From Ancylobacter pratisalsi (GTDB lineage Bacteria > Pseudomonadota > Alphaproteobacteria > Rhizobiales > Xanthobacteraceae), in the NCBI RefSeq assembly GCF_010669125.1, contig NZ_CP048630.1:310001-374000 (forward strand): a DNA stretch of 64,000 bases, written 5' to 3'. The notes under the pieces are model-generated. The model was not told where the DNA came from. It searched no databases and was given only the letters and a program-made list of their open reading frames with translations. Positions 18,593 to 28,598 of the stretch are shown here, piece by piece. The position numbers and the translations under genes were made by a program. Position 1 is the stretch's first letter. Every line of letters begins with the position of its first letter.

Positions 18593-19180
18593 TTGACTCT
18601 TCTCGACATCATCCTCATCGCCGTGATGGTGATCTCTGGCCTGCTGGCGATGGTGCGCGGGCTGGTCCGAGAGGTCTTTGCCATCGCCTCCTGGGTTATC
18701 GCCGCAGGCGTGACGCTGTACGGCTACCCGCTGGTTCTGCCCTACGCCAAGCAGCACATCGCCAACGATACCTTCGCCATGGCGGCAACTGTCGGCGCCG
18801 TGTTCCTGCTCACGCTCCTGATCGTATCGATCATCACCGTGCGCATCTCGGATCTGGTTCTGGACAGCCGAATCGGCGCCCTCGACAGGACGCTGGGCTT
18901 TCTTTTCGGGCTCGCTCGCGGATTCCTGATAATGGTGGTGGCCTTACTGTTCTTCAACTGGTTGGTCCAGAATGAACAGGGTCAGCCGGACTGGATACGC
19001 GACGCGCGGTCCAAGGTGGTCTTGCAAAGTGCGGGTGACTGGCTCATTTCCGTCTTGCCGGAAGATCCTGAGAGCCTGATCCGCGAGATCAAGAACTCGA
19101 AGGAAGCGGAGCCGATAGAGCCACCGCCGGAGCCGTTTAACCCGGGTCCGGCGACTCCATCGACGCCGACGGCGCCGTAA
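18593..19180 (+). CDS. cvpA: CvpA family membrane protein
   Basis: 195 residues with four hydrophobic helices (about 3-20, 28-45, 60-83, 100-120) and a Pro/Glu-rich C-terminal tail. The N-terminus MTLLDIILIAVMVISGLLAMVRGLVREVF is the CvpA signature. CvpA is required for colicin V production in E. coli and contributes to envelope stress tolerance; the biochemical role is unclear. The start is a TTG at 18593. It lies upstream of purF, as in E. coli. Confidence 0.9.
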   Translation: MTLLDIILIAVMVISGLLAMVRGLVREVFAIASWVIAAGVTLYGYPLVLPYAKQHIANDTFAMAATVGAVFLLTLLIVSIITVRISDLVLDSRIGALDRTLGFLFGLARGFLIMVVALLFFNWLVQNEQGQPDWIRDARSKVVLQSAGDWLISVLPEDPESLIREIKNSKEAEPIEPPPEPFNPGPATPSTPTAP

Positions 19181-19285
19181 TATCTCCGCGCCTTTGGGAC
19201 AAAGCCGTCGTGGCGGCGCGTGGATTGCATTCCACCGTAAGGAGCGGGCGCAGCCTTGAACTGCGCAGAGCGGAGCGATGGTCAA

Positions 19286-20785
19286 ATGGCCCATATAGCC
19301 GTTGATGACGTGGTGTCGAAATCGGGAAATCCCGACGATTTCTATGATGATTACGGCGATACGCTGCGCGAGGAGTGCGGTGTCTTCGGGATATACGGCC
19401 ATCCAGATGCCGCCACCATTACCGCGTTGGGACTGCACGCTCTGCAGCATCGCGGGCAAGAAGCGGCCGGCATAACCACTTATGACGGCCAGCGTTTTCA
19501 CTCCGAACGCCGCCTCGGCCTTGTGAGTGACGCGTTTTCCGATGCCGAGACGATGAAGCGCCTTCCGGGCCAGATCGCCGTCGGTCATGTGCGCTATTCG
19601 ACCACCGGCGAGACGATCCTGCGCAATGTGCAGCCACTTTTCGCCGAGCTTGACGGCGGCGGCTTCGCTATCGCTCACAACGGAAATCTCACCAACGGCC
19701 TGACGCTTCGCCGTCAGCTCATCCGCGACGGGGCGATCTGTCAGTCCACATCAGATACCGAGGTGATGCTTCACCTCGTTGCCCGCTCCAAGCGCGCGCG
19801 TTTTACGGAACGTTTTGTCGATGCGCTGGCTGAAATCGAGGGCGCCTACGCTTTTGTCGGACTCACCAACAAGAAGCTCGTCGGCGCGCGGGACCCGCTT
19901 GGCATTCGTCCGCTTGTGCTGGGCGAGCTCGACGGCCACCCCATTCTGACCTCCGAGACCTGCGCGCTGGACATAATTGGTGCGCGTCATGTGCGGGACA
20001 TCGATCCTGGGGAGGTGATCGTTTTCTCATCGGACAAGGTCGAAACGCTGCGCCCCTTTGGAGCCGTCCGGCCGCGTCCCTGCATCTTCGAGTACATCTA
20101 TTTCGCCAGGCCGGATTCGGTTGTGGGCGGGCGCTCGGTGTATCAGGTGCGCAAGAACATGGGGTTGCAACTCGCGACCGAGGCGCCGGCAGACGCGGAC
20201 GTTGTCGTGCCTGTGCCGGATTCCGGCGTACCCGCCGCCATCGGTTATGCGCAGGCCGCCAACATCCCCTATGAGCTCGGCATCATACGTAACCACTATG
20301 TCGGGCGGACCTTCATTCAGCCGACACAGTCGATCCGCGACCAGGGAGTGCGCATGAAGCACTCGGCGAACCGATCGGTCGTCGAAGGCAAGCGCATCGT
20401 TCTCATCGACGACAGCCTCGTTCGCGGAACGACATCGGTCAAAATCGTGCGCATGATGCGTGAAGCTGGCGCGCGCGAGGTGCATTTCCGCATTTCGTCC
20501 CCGCCCATCACCCACCCGGACTATTACGGCATCGACACGCCGGACCGTGACAAGCTGCTTGCCGCAACCCACGATCTTGAAGGCATGCGCCGCTACATCG
20601 GCGCCGATAGCCTCGCCTTCCTGTCCATCGACGGCATCTACAAGGCCATGGGCTATCAGGGACGCGATCCGGTGCAACCTCAGTTCACCGATCATTGTTT
20701 CACGGGCGAATATCCCACCGCCCTGACAGATCGCGTGGGCGAAGTCTCGCCGCGTCAGCTCTCCCTCCTGGCTGAGGCGAGCTGA
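19286..20785 (+). CDS. purF: Amidophosphoribosyltransferase
   Basis: First committed step of purine synthesis: PRPP plus glutamine to phosphoribosylamine. The N-terminal nucleophile is Cys31 in EECGVFGIYGHPDAA, so a ~30-residue propeptide must be removed. The PRPP motif VLIDDSLVRGTTS is clear. I chose the ATG at 19286 (499 residues) because GGAGCG lies 8 nt upstream; an in-frame TTG at 19256 is possible. A strong hairpin follows the stop. Confidence 0.96.
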   Translation: MAHIAVDDVVSKSGNPDDFYDDYGDTLREECGVFGIYGHPDAATITALGLHALQHRGQEAAGITTYDGQRFHSERRLGLVSDAFSDAETMKRLPGQIAVGHVRYSTTGETILRNVQPLFAELDGGGFAIAHNGNLTNGLTLRRQLIRDGAICQSTSDTEVMLHLVARSKRARFTERFVDALAEIEGAYAFVGLTNKKLVGARDPLGIRPLVLGELDGHPILTSETCALDIIGARHVRDIDPGEVIVFSSDKVETLRPFGAVRPRPCIFEYIYFARPDSVVGGRSVYQVRKNMGLQLATEAPADADVVVPVPDSGVPAAIGYAQAANIPYELGIIRNHYVGRTFIQPTQSIRDQGVRMKHSANRSVVEGKRIVLIDDSLVRGTTSVKIVRMMREAGAREVHFRISSPPITHPDYYGIDTPDRDKLLAATHDLEGMRRYIGADSLAFLSIDGIYKAMGYQGRDPVQPQFTDHCFTGEYPTALTDRVGEVSPRQLSLLAEAS

Positions 20786-20823
20786 GACACGCGTAGTTGA
20801 GCGGCGGCGGCCAGCCGTTGCAT

Positions 20824-20849
20824 CGGAAGGTCCGATCGTGGACCTTCCG
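20824..20849. terminator. 10-bp hairpin after purF
   Basis: CGGAAGGTCC (20824-20833) and GGACCTTCCG (20840-20849) around a 6-nt loop, 38 nt after the purF stop. No T-run follows. It probably ends or attenuates purF transcription before the SDR gene. Confidence 0.5.
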
Positions 20850-20905
20850 CGCGAACCGTACCCTCCGTGGTATTGATGTGCGCCTCCTGAACACGGGGAA
20901 ATTCC

Positions 20906-21673
20906 ATGACCGACACTGACCCGGTGCGCACCGCGCGTCCGCTCGAAGGAAGCTACGCCCTTGTAACGGGCGCCACCCGCGGCATCGGCAAGGCCATATC
21001 GATTACCCTTGCAGCGGCGGGCGCCCATGTGATCGCCGTCGGTCGGACCTCCGGGGCACTGGAGGAATTGGACGACACCATCATAAAGGCCGGTTCCACC
21101 GCCACGCTTGTCCCCCTAGACCTGAAGGATGGACCGGGCATCGATCGCCTCGGGGGCGCGCTTTACGAGCGCTTCGGCCGTCTCGACATTTTCGTGGGTA
21201 ACGCTGGCGTGCTCGGTCCTATGACGCCGCTTGCGCAGGTCGAGCCCAAAGAATGGGAAGATGCGCTGGCGGTCAATCTCACCGCGAATTGGCGGCTGGT
21301 ACGCTCGCTCGACCCCCTGTTGAGGCTCTCCGCGGCCGGGCGCGCCGTAATGGTCTCGTCAGGCGCGGCGCACAAGGCACGCGCCTTCTGGGGCACGTAT
21401 GCCGTCACCAAGGCAGGTGTCGAGGTGCTGGCACGAACCTGGGCCGCCGAGGTCGCCAACATCTCGAAGCTCAAAGTGAACCTCGTGAATCCCGGCCCGA
21501 TACGCACCCGGATGCGGGCCAAGGCATTCCCGAGCGAGGATCCCGAGACGCTTCCCTCCCCCGAGGAACTCGCGGCAGCGATTTTGCCGCTCTGCCTTCC
21601 GGAACTTGAGGAAACGGGCAAGCTCTACGACTTCCCGAGCCGCGCGTTCAAGGAATTCCCGCTACCCGCATGA
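20906..21673 (+). CDS. SDR family oxidoreductase
   Basis: 255-residue short-chain dehydrogenase. It has cofactor motif TGATRGIGKAI and NAGVLGPMTPL. The catalytic Ser is in VMVSSGAAHKARAFW, with YAVTK as the YxxxK motif. In many Hyphomicrobiales an SDR gene follows purF, but its substrate is not known. GGGGAAATTCC precedes the ATG. Convergent with der across a strong hairpin. Confidence 0.88.
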   Translation: MTDTDPVRTARPLEGSYALVTGATRGIGKAISITLAAAGAHVIAVGRTSGALEELDDTIIKAGSTATLVPLDLKDGPGIDRLGGALYERFGRLDIFVGNAGVLGPMTPLAQVEPKEWEDALAVNLTANWRLVRSLDPLLRLSAAGRAVMVSSGAAHKARAFWGTYAVTKAGVEVLARTWAAEVANISKLKVNLVNPGPIRTRMRAKAFPSEDPETLPSPEELAAAILPLCLPELEETGKLYDFPSRAFKEFPLPA

Positions 21674-21711
21674 GGTGCGTCAGCAGCATCGGCAAAACCC
21701 GTACGGAGAGA

Positions 21712-21749
21712 CGATCCCGCCTGCGTTGACCGTCCTGCAGGCGGGATCG
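21712..21749. terminator. Bidirectional hairpin between SDR gene and der
   Basis: 13-bp perfect stem: CGATCCCGCCTGC (21712-21724) and GCAGGCGGGATCG (21737-21749) with a 12-nt loop, placed between two convergent genes. No T-run on either side, but position and strength suggest shared termination. Confidence 0.6.
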
Positions 21750-21816
21750 ACCACCAGACATCGATCCGCACCATGCCAAGATTCGCCACCTGGTTCTCGG
21801 ATGACGAATGTCGCGC

Positions 21817-23160
21817 CTAGTCCTTCTCCGCGTAAGGATTGTCCTTTTCCCGCAACGTCAGCCGGATGGGTACGCCGGGCAGGTCGAAACTGGTGCGCAG
21901 ATTATTCACCAGATAACGCAGATAGCTCTCGGGCAGCGCGTCGGCACGTGAGCAGAAAATCACGAAGCTCGGCGGACGCGCCTTGGACTGCGTCATGTAG
22001 CGCAGCTTTATTCGCCGGCCCGAAACAGCCGGTGGCGGATGCTCGCTCGTCATCTCGCCAAGCCAACGGTTGAGCGGGTTGGTGGCCACGCGCTTGTTCC
22101 AGACCTGATAGGCGGATTGGATGCCGCGCACCAGCTTCTCAAGACCATCACCCGTCAGGCCGGAAACCAGCACCACCGGTGCCCCCTTGACCTGGGGAAG
22201 CCAATGATCGGTCTCCTCGCGCATTTTCTTGGCGAAGCCTGAACGATCGGGGACCAGATCCGATTTCGAAAGTGCGATCACGACCGCCCGTCCCTCGCGC
22301 TCCACGAGATCGACGATACGCAGGTCCTGCTCTTCAAATGGATGGGTGGCGTCCATAAGGATCACCACGACCTCCGCAAAGCGAGCCGCGCGAAGTCCAT
22401 CCGCAACGGAGAGCTTCTCAAGCTTGTCCTCAATACGCGCACGCTTGCGCATGCCGGCGGTATCGAAGACGCGCAGCGATACACCGTGGCGCTCCACATC
22501 AACGGAAATGGAATCGCGCGTGATACCTGCCTCCGGGCCCGTGAGCAGACGGTCTTCGCCGAGCAGTGAATTGATCAGCGTCGACTTGCCAGCGTTGGGC
22601 CGACCCAAGACCGCGACGCGGATACGCCGACCGCCGTCGGGGTCTTCGTCCTCTTCATCACCTTCATCAGGGACGCATACGGCGAGCGCGCGCACGAGCT
22701 CAGCCATGCCGTCGCCGTGTTCGGCGGAAATCTCAACCGGATCACCGAGGCCGAGCGAGTAGGCGTCCAGGGTGCCCGCCTGGGAGCCCCTGGCCTCGCT
22801 CTTGTTCGCGATGAGAATCGTGTGTTTGCCGGAACGGCGCGCAAGATCCGCGAAAAACTGGTCCGAGGGCGTGATGCCTGCCTTGGAATCAATCAGGAAA
22901 AGCAGGATATCGGCGTCTTCGATCGCCGTTTCGGTTTGCGCCCTCATGCGCCCCTCAAGCGACTCCACCTTGGCCTCCTCGAGGCCGGCGGTGTCGATGA
23001 CACGGAACGACAAATGGCCAAGCCGTCCCTCGCCCTCGCGACGGTCTCGTGTGACGCCGGGCCTGTCGTCAACCAGCGCGAGGCGCTTGCCGACGAGGCG
23101 GTTGAAAAGCGTCGACTTGCCGACATTCGGCCGGCCAACGATGGCGAGGGTCATCGTCAT
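21817..23160 (-). CDS. der: Ribosome biogenesis GTPase Der (EngA)
   Basis: Essential double-GTPase acting in 50S assembly. 447 residues with two G domains: [14 protein letters not shown] near the N-terminus and [14 protein letters not shown] in the middle. Each has a DTAG motif ([21 protein letters not shown]) and there is a C-terminal KH-like domain ([25 protein letters not shown]). The second linker is acidic ([13 protein letters not shown]). It is the last gene of the leftward yfgM-lipoprotein-der series. Confidence 0.97.
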   Translation of the reverse strand: MTMTLAIVGRPNVGKSTLFNRLVGKRLALVDDRPGVTRDRREGEGRLGHLSFRVIDTAGLEEAKVESLEGRMRAQTETAIEDADILLFLIDSKAGITPSDQFFADLARRSGKHTILIANKSEARGSQAGTLDAYSLGLGDPVEISAEHGDGMAELVRALAVCVPDEGDEEDEDPDGGRRIRVAVLGRPNAGKSTLINSLLGEDRLLTGPEAGITRDSISVDVERHGVSLRVFDTAGMRKRARIEDKLEKLSVADGLRAARFAEVVVILMDATHPFEEQDLRIVDLVEREGRAVVIALSKSDLVPDRSGFAKKMREETDHWLPQVKGAPVVLVSGLTGDGLEKLVRGIQSAYQVWNKRVATNPLNRWLGEMTSEHPPPAVSGRRIKLRYMTQSKARPPSFVIFCSRADALPESYLRYLVNNLRTSFDLPGVPIRLTLREKDNPYAEKD

Positions 23161-23178
23161 GTGAGCAAACGCTGTGCG

Positions 23179-23451
23179 CTATTGCGCCGGCGCGGCTGGC
23201 GCCGCGGCGGGTGCCTCGGGAGGAGGCAAATCATAGGCTGTGGAGTTGGCGGGCTGCGGAGGGGCCGCGTTGTAATCAACGCCCGGAACGCCTTCGGGGA
23301 ACACTGGAACACGTGTTCCCGGCAGCGGCTTCTCCTTCTCCGCGAACGGATTCATCTTATCGAGGGATTCACAGCTTGCAGCCGTGAGAGCCAGGCAGCC
23401 AGCAGCCGCCAAGAACATCAACCGGCGCAGTCGAGATGAGGTCGCAGCCAT
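23179..23451 (-). CDS. Small lipoprotein at the usual bamB position
   Basis: 90 residues. A lipoprotein signal peptide ends at a lipobox LTAASC, so Cys27 is the likely lipidation site. The mature part, MNPFAEKEKPLPGTRVPVFPEGVPGVDYN, resembles the short N-terminal stretch seen in alphaproteobacterial BamB-like quinoproteins. Here it runs into a Pro/Ala-rich tail and stops, with no beta-propeller. It lies between a YfgM-like gene (9 nt) and der (18 nt), where BamB is normally encoded. Either a distinct small lipoprotein or a reduced BamB; the resemblance is from memory of the family. Confidence 0.75.
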   Translation of the reverse strand: MAATSSRLRRLMFLAAAGCLALTAASCESLDKMNPFAEKEKPLPGTRVPVFPEGVPGVDYNAAPPQPANSTAYDLPPPEAPAAAPAAPAQ

Positions 23452-23460
23452 GCGTTCTTC

Positions 23461-24186
23461 CTACTGCACTGCCGGCGCAGCCGTGGCCGGCGTCTCTGCT
23501 TCTGCCGCCGGAACGGGCGGCGCCGCAACGGCCGGTGTCGCATCGGAAGCGGTTGCCAGCGCGAGGATCAGGTCGGCGCGCTGTCGTAGCCCGGGAGGCG
23601 TCTGGCCATCGTTGAGAATCTTGGCGAAGGTCGCCGCAGCGGCCTTGTAGTCGCCAGCCTTGTACTGTGCCAGGCCGATCAATTCGCGGGCGGAATGGCG
23701 AAAGGCATCCTCCGGCGTGTCGAGCGTACCCAGCCGGCTCTCGATCTCGGCAAGCGGTGCGGTATCGACGAGCAGCACGGCGGCCCGTACACGCGCCATG
23801 TCGCGCATCAGAAAGGGGACGCTGGAATCGGCGGCGATGGCGTCAAAGTCGGCAACCGCACTCGTGCGATCCGAAGCCGCAAGTTCAGTCGCGGCGCGGA
23901 AACGCGCGAGCGTGCGATAACCTGCCGTCCCGTCCTTCTCGATCTCGGTGAACGCCGCCTCGGCCTCGCCATGCTTGCCTTCCGTGGCCAGCTTGAGAGC
24001 CGCCTCGAAACGGGCACCAACAGCCTGCTCCTGCTCAAGCTTCCACCATTCATAGGTGCGCCAGCCAGCAACGCCGACAACGATCAGCACCGCCGCGGCA
24101 ATGATGTAGATGCCAAAACGGTTCCAAAGGCGGCTGAACCGCTCGCGACGAAGGTCCTCGTCGATCTCGTGGAAGATGTCGGCCAT
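23461..24186 (-). CDS. YfgM-like tetratricopeptide membrane protein
   Basis: 241 residues: a short cytoplasmic head MADIFHEIDEDLRRERFSRLWNRFG, one transmembrane helix (about 28-47), then a periplasmic helical-repeat domain with alternating Ala-rich TPR-like helices and an Ala/Pro-rich end. This is the layout of the YfgM/DUF2133 family, which in E. coli binds SecYEG and PpiD and hands clients to periplasmic chaperones. It is upstream of the lipoprotein and der, the conserved yfgM-bamB-der context. Confidence 0.85.
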   Translation of the reverse strand: MADIFHEIDEDLRRERFSRLWNRFGIYIIAAAVLIVVGVAGWRTYEWWKLEQEQAVGARFEAALKLATEGKHGEAEAAFTEIEKDGTAGYRTLARFRAATELAASDRTSAVADFDAIAADSSVPFLMRDMARVRAAVLLVDTAPLAEIESRLGTLDTPEDAFRHSARELIGLAQYKAGDYKAAAATFAKILNDGQTPPGLRQRADLILALATASDATPAVAAPPVPAAEAETPATAAPAVQ

Positions 24187-24361
24187 ATCGCGTCCGTGGG
24201 CAGGTCGTCAGGAAAACCGGCGAGGCCATGTGAAGTTCGGCAAACCGGCTTGGGAAAAGGCCGCGTAAACTAGCGATGCGGCTTCAACAAGGCAAATCGT
24301 GGGGACTTTTGGTGTCGGGGTCGCCATTTCGTCGTCACCCACAGATAGTCGCTTCCGGCAC

Positions 24362-25183
24362 TCACGTCTTCTTGGGGGCGTAGGTATGTTCCGCCGCCGG
24401 GAAGCTGCGGGCGCGCACCTCGCTCGCGTAGGCTTCAACCGCCTCCCCTATCGCGGGGCCTATGTCAGCGAACTTCTTGACGAAGCGCGGAACGCGATCG
24501 GAAAGGCCTAGCATGTCCTCGAGCACAAGTATCTGACCATCGCAGGCCGAGGATCCGCCGATACCGATCGTCGGTGCAGCAACCTCTTGGGTAATCTGGC
24601 GCGCGAGCGGCTCCGAAACAGCTTCGATGACGATGGCGAAGGCGCCGGCATCGGAAATGGCGCGAGCATCCTCGAGGATGATTGCGGCGCTCGCTTCATC
24701 ACGCCCAAGCGCGCGGAACGAACCGAGCGTGTTGATCGACTGCGGGGTCAGGCCGATATGGCCCATCACCGGCACCCCTCGATCCGCCAGAAACCGCACG
24801 GTCTCGGCCATGCGGCTACCACCCTCCAGCTTGATCGCGCCGGCACCGGTCTCCTTCAGCACCCTGGCGGCAGTAGCAAAGGCCTGCTGGGGCGAACCCT
24901 CATAAGAGCCGAAAGGCAGATCCACGACCACCAGCGCACGCCTGGAACCACGCATGACCGCCTGCCCCTGCAGGATCATCATCTCGACCGTGACCGGAAT
25001 CGTCGTCTCCAGGCCATGCATCACATTGCCCAGCGAATCGCCCACCAGCATGAAATCCACATGAGGGTCGATGAGGCGGGCCGTATGGGCATGGTAGGCC
25101 GTGAGCGACACGATTGGCTCGCCGCCTTTCCTCGCGCGAATATCCGGAGCTGTGAGCCTGCGAACGACGGACTGGACGGACAT
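24362..25183 (-). CDS. panB: 3-methyl-2-oxobutanoate hydroxymethyltransferase
   Basis: First step of pantothenate synthesis: adds a hydroxymethyl group from methylene-THF to 2-oxoisovalerate. I start at the ATG at 25183 ([37 protein letters not shown], 273 residues); the open frame continues far upstream but is not conserved. [36 protein letters not shown] and the catalytic Glu in [12 protein letters not shown] are diagnostic. Confidence 0.96.
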   Translation of the reverse strand: MSVQSVVRRLTAPDIRARKGGEPIVSLTAYHAHTARLIDPHVDFMLVGDSLGNVMHGLETTIPVTVEMMILQGQAVMRGSRRALVVVDLPFGSYEGSPQQAFATAARVLKETGAGAIKLEGGSRMAETVRFLADRGVPVMGHIGLTPQSINTLGSFRALGRDEASAAIILEDARAISDAGAFAIVIEAVSEPLARQITQEVAAPTIGIGGSSACDGQILVLEDMLGLSDRVPRFVKKFADIGPAIGEAVEAYASEVRARSFPAAEHTYAPKKT

Positions 25184-25218
25184 TGCGGACAATTTCCTCT
25201 TATTTTCTTTGGGCTTAG

Positions 25219-25788
25219 TCAGCCCATTACCGGCACCCCGACAATGTACGGGTGGAACCAGAATGCGAGGGCCGCATAAAGCACGACACCGCCGATAACC
25301 GCAACGATATCCCCTCCCCATCCTGCCGGCGCCAACGGCAGAGGATCCCCGCGCCGCTTGGCCGTGATCCGCATCATGACGGCCCAGCCAAGCATGACGA
25401 GCGCAAGCGTCACCGTCGCGGCATCGCCATTGGCCAACAGATGCGCCAGCGCCCAAATTTTCACGGCGACGAGGAAGGGAAACTTGAGCCGCGCCTTGAT
25501 GTGGCTCGGCGCGAACTGGGCCACCGCGGAAATGCAGGCCAATAACATCAGCAGGAGGGCAAGATGCCTGAGGCCGACGGGAGGCACGTAGAGCTGCGCC
25601 GGCCCCGCGGCCCGCCAGTCGCCATAGCCATAAGCGATCAGCAGCACGCCGGCGGCGGCCAGCACGCCGTGGATCGCCTGATAGGGTCCCTTGCCCAGCC
25701 GGCCGATGGCCGCCGCCCGCAACGATCGGCGGGCCGAGACGAGATGAATGGCGACGAACAGCACAAGTCCGGCCAGCATTAGGATCAT
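25219..25788 (-). CDS. NnrU family membrane protein
   Basis: 189 residues with about five to six hydrophobic helices. The start at 25788 ([24 protein letters not shown]) gives the typical NnrU N-terminus; earlier codons are not conserved. NnrU proteins are associated with nitrite and nitric-oxide reduction in some alphaproteobacteria and resemble isoprenoid/steroid-type membrane methyltransferases, but the reaction is unknown. No denitrification genes lie nearby. It ends 35 nt before panB. Confidence 0.85.
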   Translation of the reverse strand: MILMLAGLVLFVAIHLVSARRSLRAAAIGRLGKGPYQAIHGVLAAAGVLLIAYGYGDWRAAGPAQLYVPPVGLRHLALLLMLLACISAVAQFAPSHIKARLKFPFLVAVKIWALAHLLANGDAATVTLALVMLGWAVMMRITAKRRGDPLPLAPAGWGGDIVAVIGGVVLYAALAFWFHPYIVGVPVMG

Positions 25789-25981
25789 GGCAGCGCTCCC
25801 AGGTAGAATCGGCGCGACGCTAGAGTGTTTCCAATCCGGGCGCCATCCACCGGCATCTACGGCGCCTCCCTGTTGGCCTGAGAGGCGCGCCCCAGGGAAA
25901 CCCGCGCAAACCATAATCTCTCAATATACTCCCGTTCCCCGCCCTTACGTGTAACAGTGCATACGGAATGGGAGAGGGGTT

Positions 25982-26407
25982 ATGAGGCGCCTGATCGCTG
26001 CGTTAGCCGGACTAATACTTGTTTCGTTCGCCACGCCCACCTGCGCTCAAGTCGTCGTTGCACATGTCGACCTGTCAACGCAACGCATGGAAGTCTGGGT
26101 CAACGGCTGGCGTCAGTATATATGGCAGGTATCCACGGCACGTTCTGGATATCGCACACCCGTGGGATCGTTCAGGCCACAGCGCATGTACAAGCGGTAC
26201 TTCTCACGCAAGTATTACAATTCGCCCATGCCTTATTCGATTTTCTTTCATGGCGGATATGCCATTCACGGGACGAATGACCTGAAGCGACTTGGTCGCC
26301 CGGCTTCGCATGGCTGTATCCGCCTCCATCCCGGCAACGCCTCGACCCTTTATTCCCTGGTGAGCACATATGGCCGGAACAACACCGCAATTGTCATCAC
26401 ACGTTGA
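25982..26407 (+). CDS. L,D-transpeptidase (YkuD domain)
   Basis: 141 residues with a Sec signal peptide (about residues 1-23, cleavage after TCA). The catalytic motif is HGTNDLKRLGRPASHGCIRLHPGN, with the His and Cys of the SHGC active site. The enzyme would make 3-3 cross-links in peptidoglycan or attach proteins to it. It is a minimal YkuD domain without LysM or binding repeats. Confidence 0.92.
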   Translation: MRRLIAALAGLILVSFATPTCAQVVVAHVDLSTQRMEVWVNGWRQYIWQVSTARSGYRTPVGSFRPQRMYKRYFSRKYYNSPMPYSIFFHGGYAIHGTNDLKRLGRPASHGCIRLHPGNASTLYSLVSTYGRNNTAIVITR

Positions 26408-26649
26408 ATAGGGCCAACACCGAAGCCGATCCGTCGGGTTGGTCCCTGCTACATAGCTGGACCGCAAAGCGGATTGGCGCGTTCCAGTTTCTGGTCGACT
26501 ACGTGATCGGATTGGGACTTGCGTTCCATGGCGCGTACGTCACCCGCGTCGTGCCACTCCTTGCGGCGGCGGCCCTCTCCCTTTTTCTTTGCGACTTGGC
26601 GGCGCTCATCGGCGCCGCCGACAGGCACCGAGGCCGAAGGGCACAGTGA
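26404..26649 (+). CDS. Possible small membrane protein
   Basis: 81 residues from a TTG that overlaps the L,D-transpeptidase stop. Residues ~28-70 are strongly hydrophobic (about two helices) and the ends are polar or basic. No family recognised. The overlap with the upstream gene and the lack of an opposing gene make coding plausible, but there is no clear ribosome-binding site. A non-coding reading is quite possible. Confidence 0.35.
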   Translation: MNRANTEADPSGWSLLHSWTAKRIGAFQFLVDYVIGLGLAFHGAYVTRVVPLLAAAALSLFLCDLAALIGAADRHRGRRAQ

Positions 26650-26716
26650 ACGTGCACATACGGCTGGCTGAGCTTCCCTGCTGAACGGCAGAACACCGAT
26701 AAGGCGCCAAACAGTG

Positions 26717-28324
26717 CTAGGCAGCCTTCTTCACGTCCTTCACGTCGGTAAACACGATACCGGGCCACCGATCGCCAGTGTAGCCGATCATGAATGATGA
26801 GGGGCTCAGAAAGACGAGGTCGCCGTCCAGATCATCCGCCGTCGAGAGACGGTTGGCCGCCGCGAAATCATCGAGCTTCTTCGCATCGTCACAGGTGACC
26901 CAGCGGGCAAGCTGGAACTCACTGTTGTCGAAGCCGACGTCGAGCCCGTACTCCGCATCCAATCGGTTTCTCAGCACGTCGAGCTGCAGCGGGCCAACCA
27001 CACCGACCAAAGCAGGCGAGCCATCGGTCGGACGAAATACCTGGACCACGCCCTCTTCCGCCATTTCCTGAAGCGCCTGCCTGAGCTTCTTGGCCTTCAT
27101 CGCGTCGGACAGCTTCACCCGGCGCAGGATTTCCGGCGCGAAGCTCGGCACGCCGACAAAGTTGATCTCCTCGCCCTCGGTCAGCGTGTCGCCGATGCGC
27201 AGGTTTCCATGGTTGGGGATGCCGACAACGTCACCGGCATAGGCCTCCTCGGCAAGCTGGCGGTCCTGCGCGAAGAAAAACTGCGGCGTCGAGAGGCTCA
27301 TCGGCTTGCCGGTGCGCACCAGCTTGGCCTTCATCCCACGCGTGAGCTTCCCCGAGCACAGCCGTGCGAAGGCGATGCGGTCGCGATGGTTCGGATCCAT
27401 ATTCGCCTGGATCTTGAACACGAAAGCCGTCATGCGCGCTTCTTCGGCTTCGACGCGGCGCTTGTCGGCATCCTGCGCGCGCGGGGGCGGCGCATATCTG
27501 CCAAGCCCCTCCAGCAGATCGCCGACGCCGAAATTACGCAGCGCGGAACCGAAATAGACCGGGGTCAGGTGGCCTTCGAGGAAGGACCCGAGATCGAACG
27601 GGTTGCAGCCCTCGCGCACCAGTCCAAGTTCCTCGGCGAGAGCACCCTCGTCCAGCGTGACATTGAGCGCGGCAATCTCCGCCATGCTCATCTGTCGGAG
27701 CGGGCCGGTCTTGCCCTCGTCGCCGTCGAGCAACCGCATGCCGCCGGTGGCGACGTCCATTGTGCCGACGAAGTCGCGCCCGCGCCCAACCGGCCAGGTC
27801 ATCGGCGAGGTATCGAGCGCCAGTGTCTTCTCGATCTCGTCGAGTATCTCGAACGGATCGCGGCTCTCGCGGTCCATCTTGTTGATGAAGGTAATGATCG
27901 GGATGTCGCGCAGCCGGCAGACTTCCAGCAGTTTGCGCGTGCGCGCCTCGATACCCTTGGCGGCGTCGATAACCATCACCGCCGCGTCGACCGCTGTCAG
28001 CGTGCGATAGGTGTCTTCAGAAAAGTCCTCATGCCCCGGCGTGTCCAGCAAGTTGAACACATGGTTCTCGAACTCGAAGGTCATGACCGAGGTCGCCACC
28101 GAGATGCCGCGCTCGCGCTCGATCGCCATCCAATCCGAGCGTGTCGAACGGCGGTCCTTCTTGGCGCGCACCTGCCCGGCAAGCTGAATCGCGCCGCCGA
28201 ACAGCAGCAGCTTTTCGGTCAGTGTCGTCTTGCCCGCGTCCGGATGCGAGATGATCGCGAATGTGCGCCGGCGCGCCACTTCGAGGGCGATCGGCGATGC
28301 GGCGGAGTTCGAAAGTGCGTTCAT
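26717..28324 (-). CDS. prfC: Peptide chain release factor 3
   Basis: Translational GTPase that removes RF1/RF2 after termination. G motifs: SHPDAGKTTLTEKLL, DTPGHEDFSEDTYRTL, FINKMDRESRDP. A C-terminal region (GPLQLDVLRNRLDAEYGLDVGFD, DSEF-like NSEFQLARWV) is specific to RF3. I use the ATG at 28324 (MNALSNSAASPIALEVARRRTFAIISH, 535 residues); in-frame ATGs at 28336 and 28369 exist and no strong ribosome-binding site decides. Confidence 0.95.
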   Translation of the reverse strand: MNALSNSAASPIALEVARRRTFAIISHPDAGKTTLTEKLLLFGGAIQLAGQVRAKKDRRSTRSDWMAIERERGISVATSVMTFEFENHVFNLLDTPGHEDFSEDTYRTLTAVDAAVMVIDAAKGIEARTRKLLEVCRLRDIPIITFINKMDRESRDPFEILDEIEKTLALDTSPMTWPVGRGRDFVGTMDVATGGMRLLDGDEGKTGPLRQMSMAEIAALNVTLDEGALAEELGLVREGCNPFDLGSFLEGHLTPVYFGSALRNFGVGDLLEGLGRYAPPPRAQDADKRRVEAEEARMTAFVFKIQANMDPNHRDRIAFARLCSGKLTRGMKAKLVRTGKPMSLSTPQFFFAQDRQLAEEAYAGDVVGIPNHGNLRIGDTLTEGEEINFVGVPSFAPEILRRVKLSDAMKAKKLRQALQEMAEEGVVQVFRPTDGSPALVGVVGPLQLDVLRNRLDAEYGLDVGFDNSEFQLARWVTCDDAKKLDDFAAANRLSTADDLDGDLVFLSPSSFMIGYTGDRWPGIVFTDVKDVKKAA

Positions 28325-28598
28325 GACCGCCGACATGGCAGGGAAGCGTGACAGGTTCAAGAGGTGCATGGTTTCATGGGGCGCATTTCGGGCGCGTGGC
28401 GGCGACGGTGCGCGGCCATCGTCCCTCCCCGACTTCCGGATCCCTCCTCCTGCGAGCTCGGATCGTCGGCACAGGATTGCGATACGTCCAACGGGCGTTC
28501 AGGCCGGTCCGAGCCGACTACGATGATATGCTAGCAGGCAAGAAGTAGCCCGGCGCCTCGCTCGTGCTGTCCCGCCGTTCACGCCCGTTCCGCCAGGG

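Noticed and set aside
28348..28548. Small frame in the prfC upstream gap
   Set aside because: No ribosome-binding site, no conserved pattern, and overlaps the prfC 5' end.
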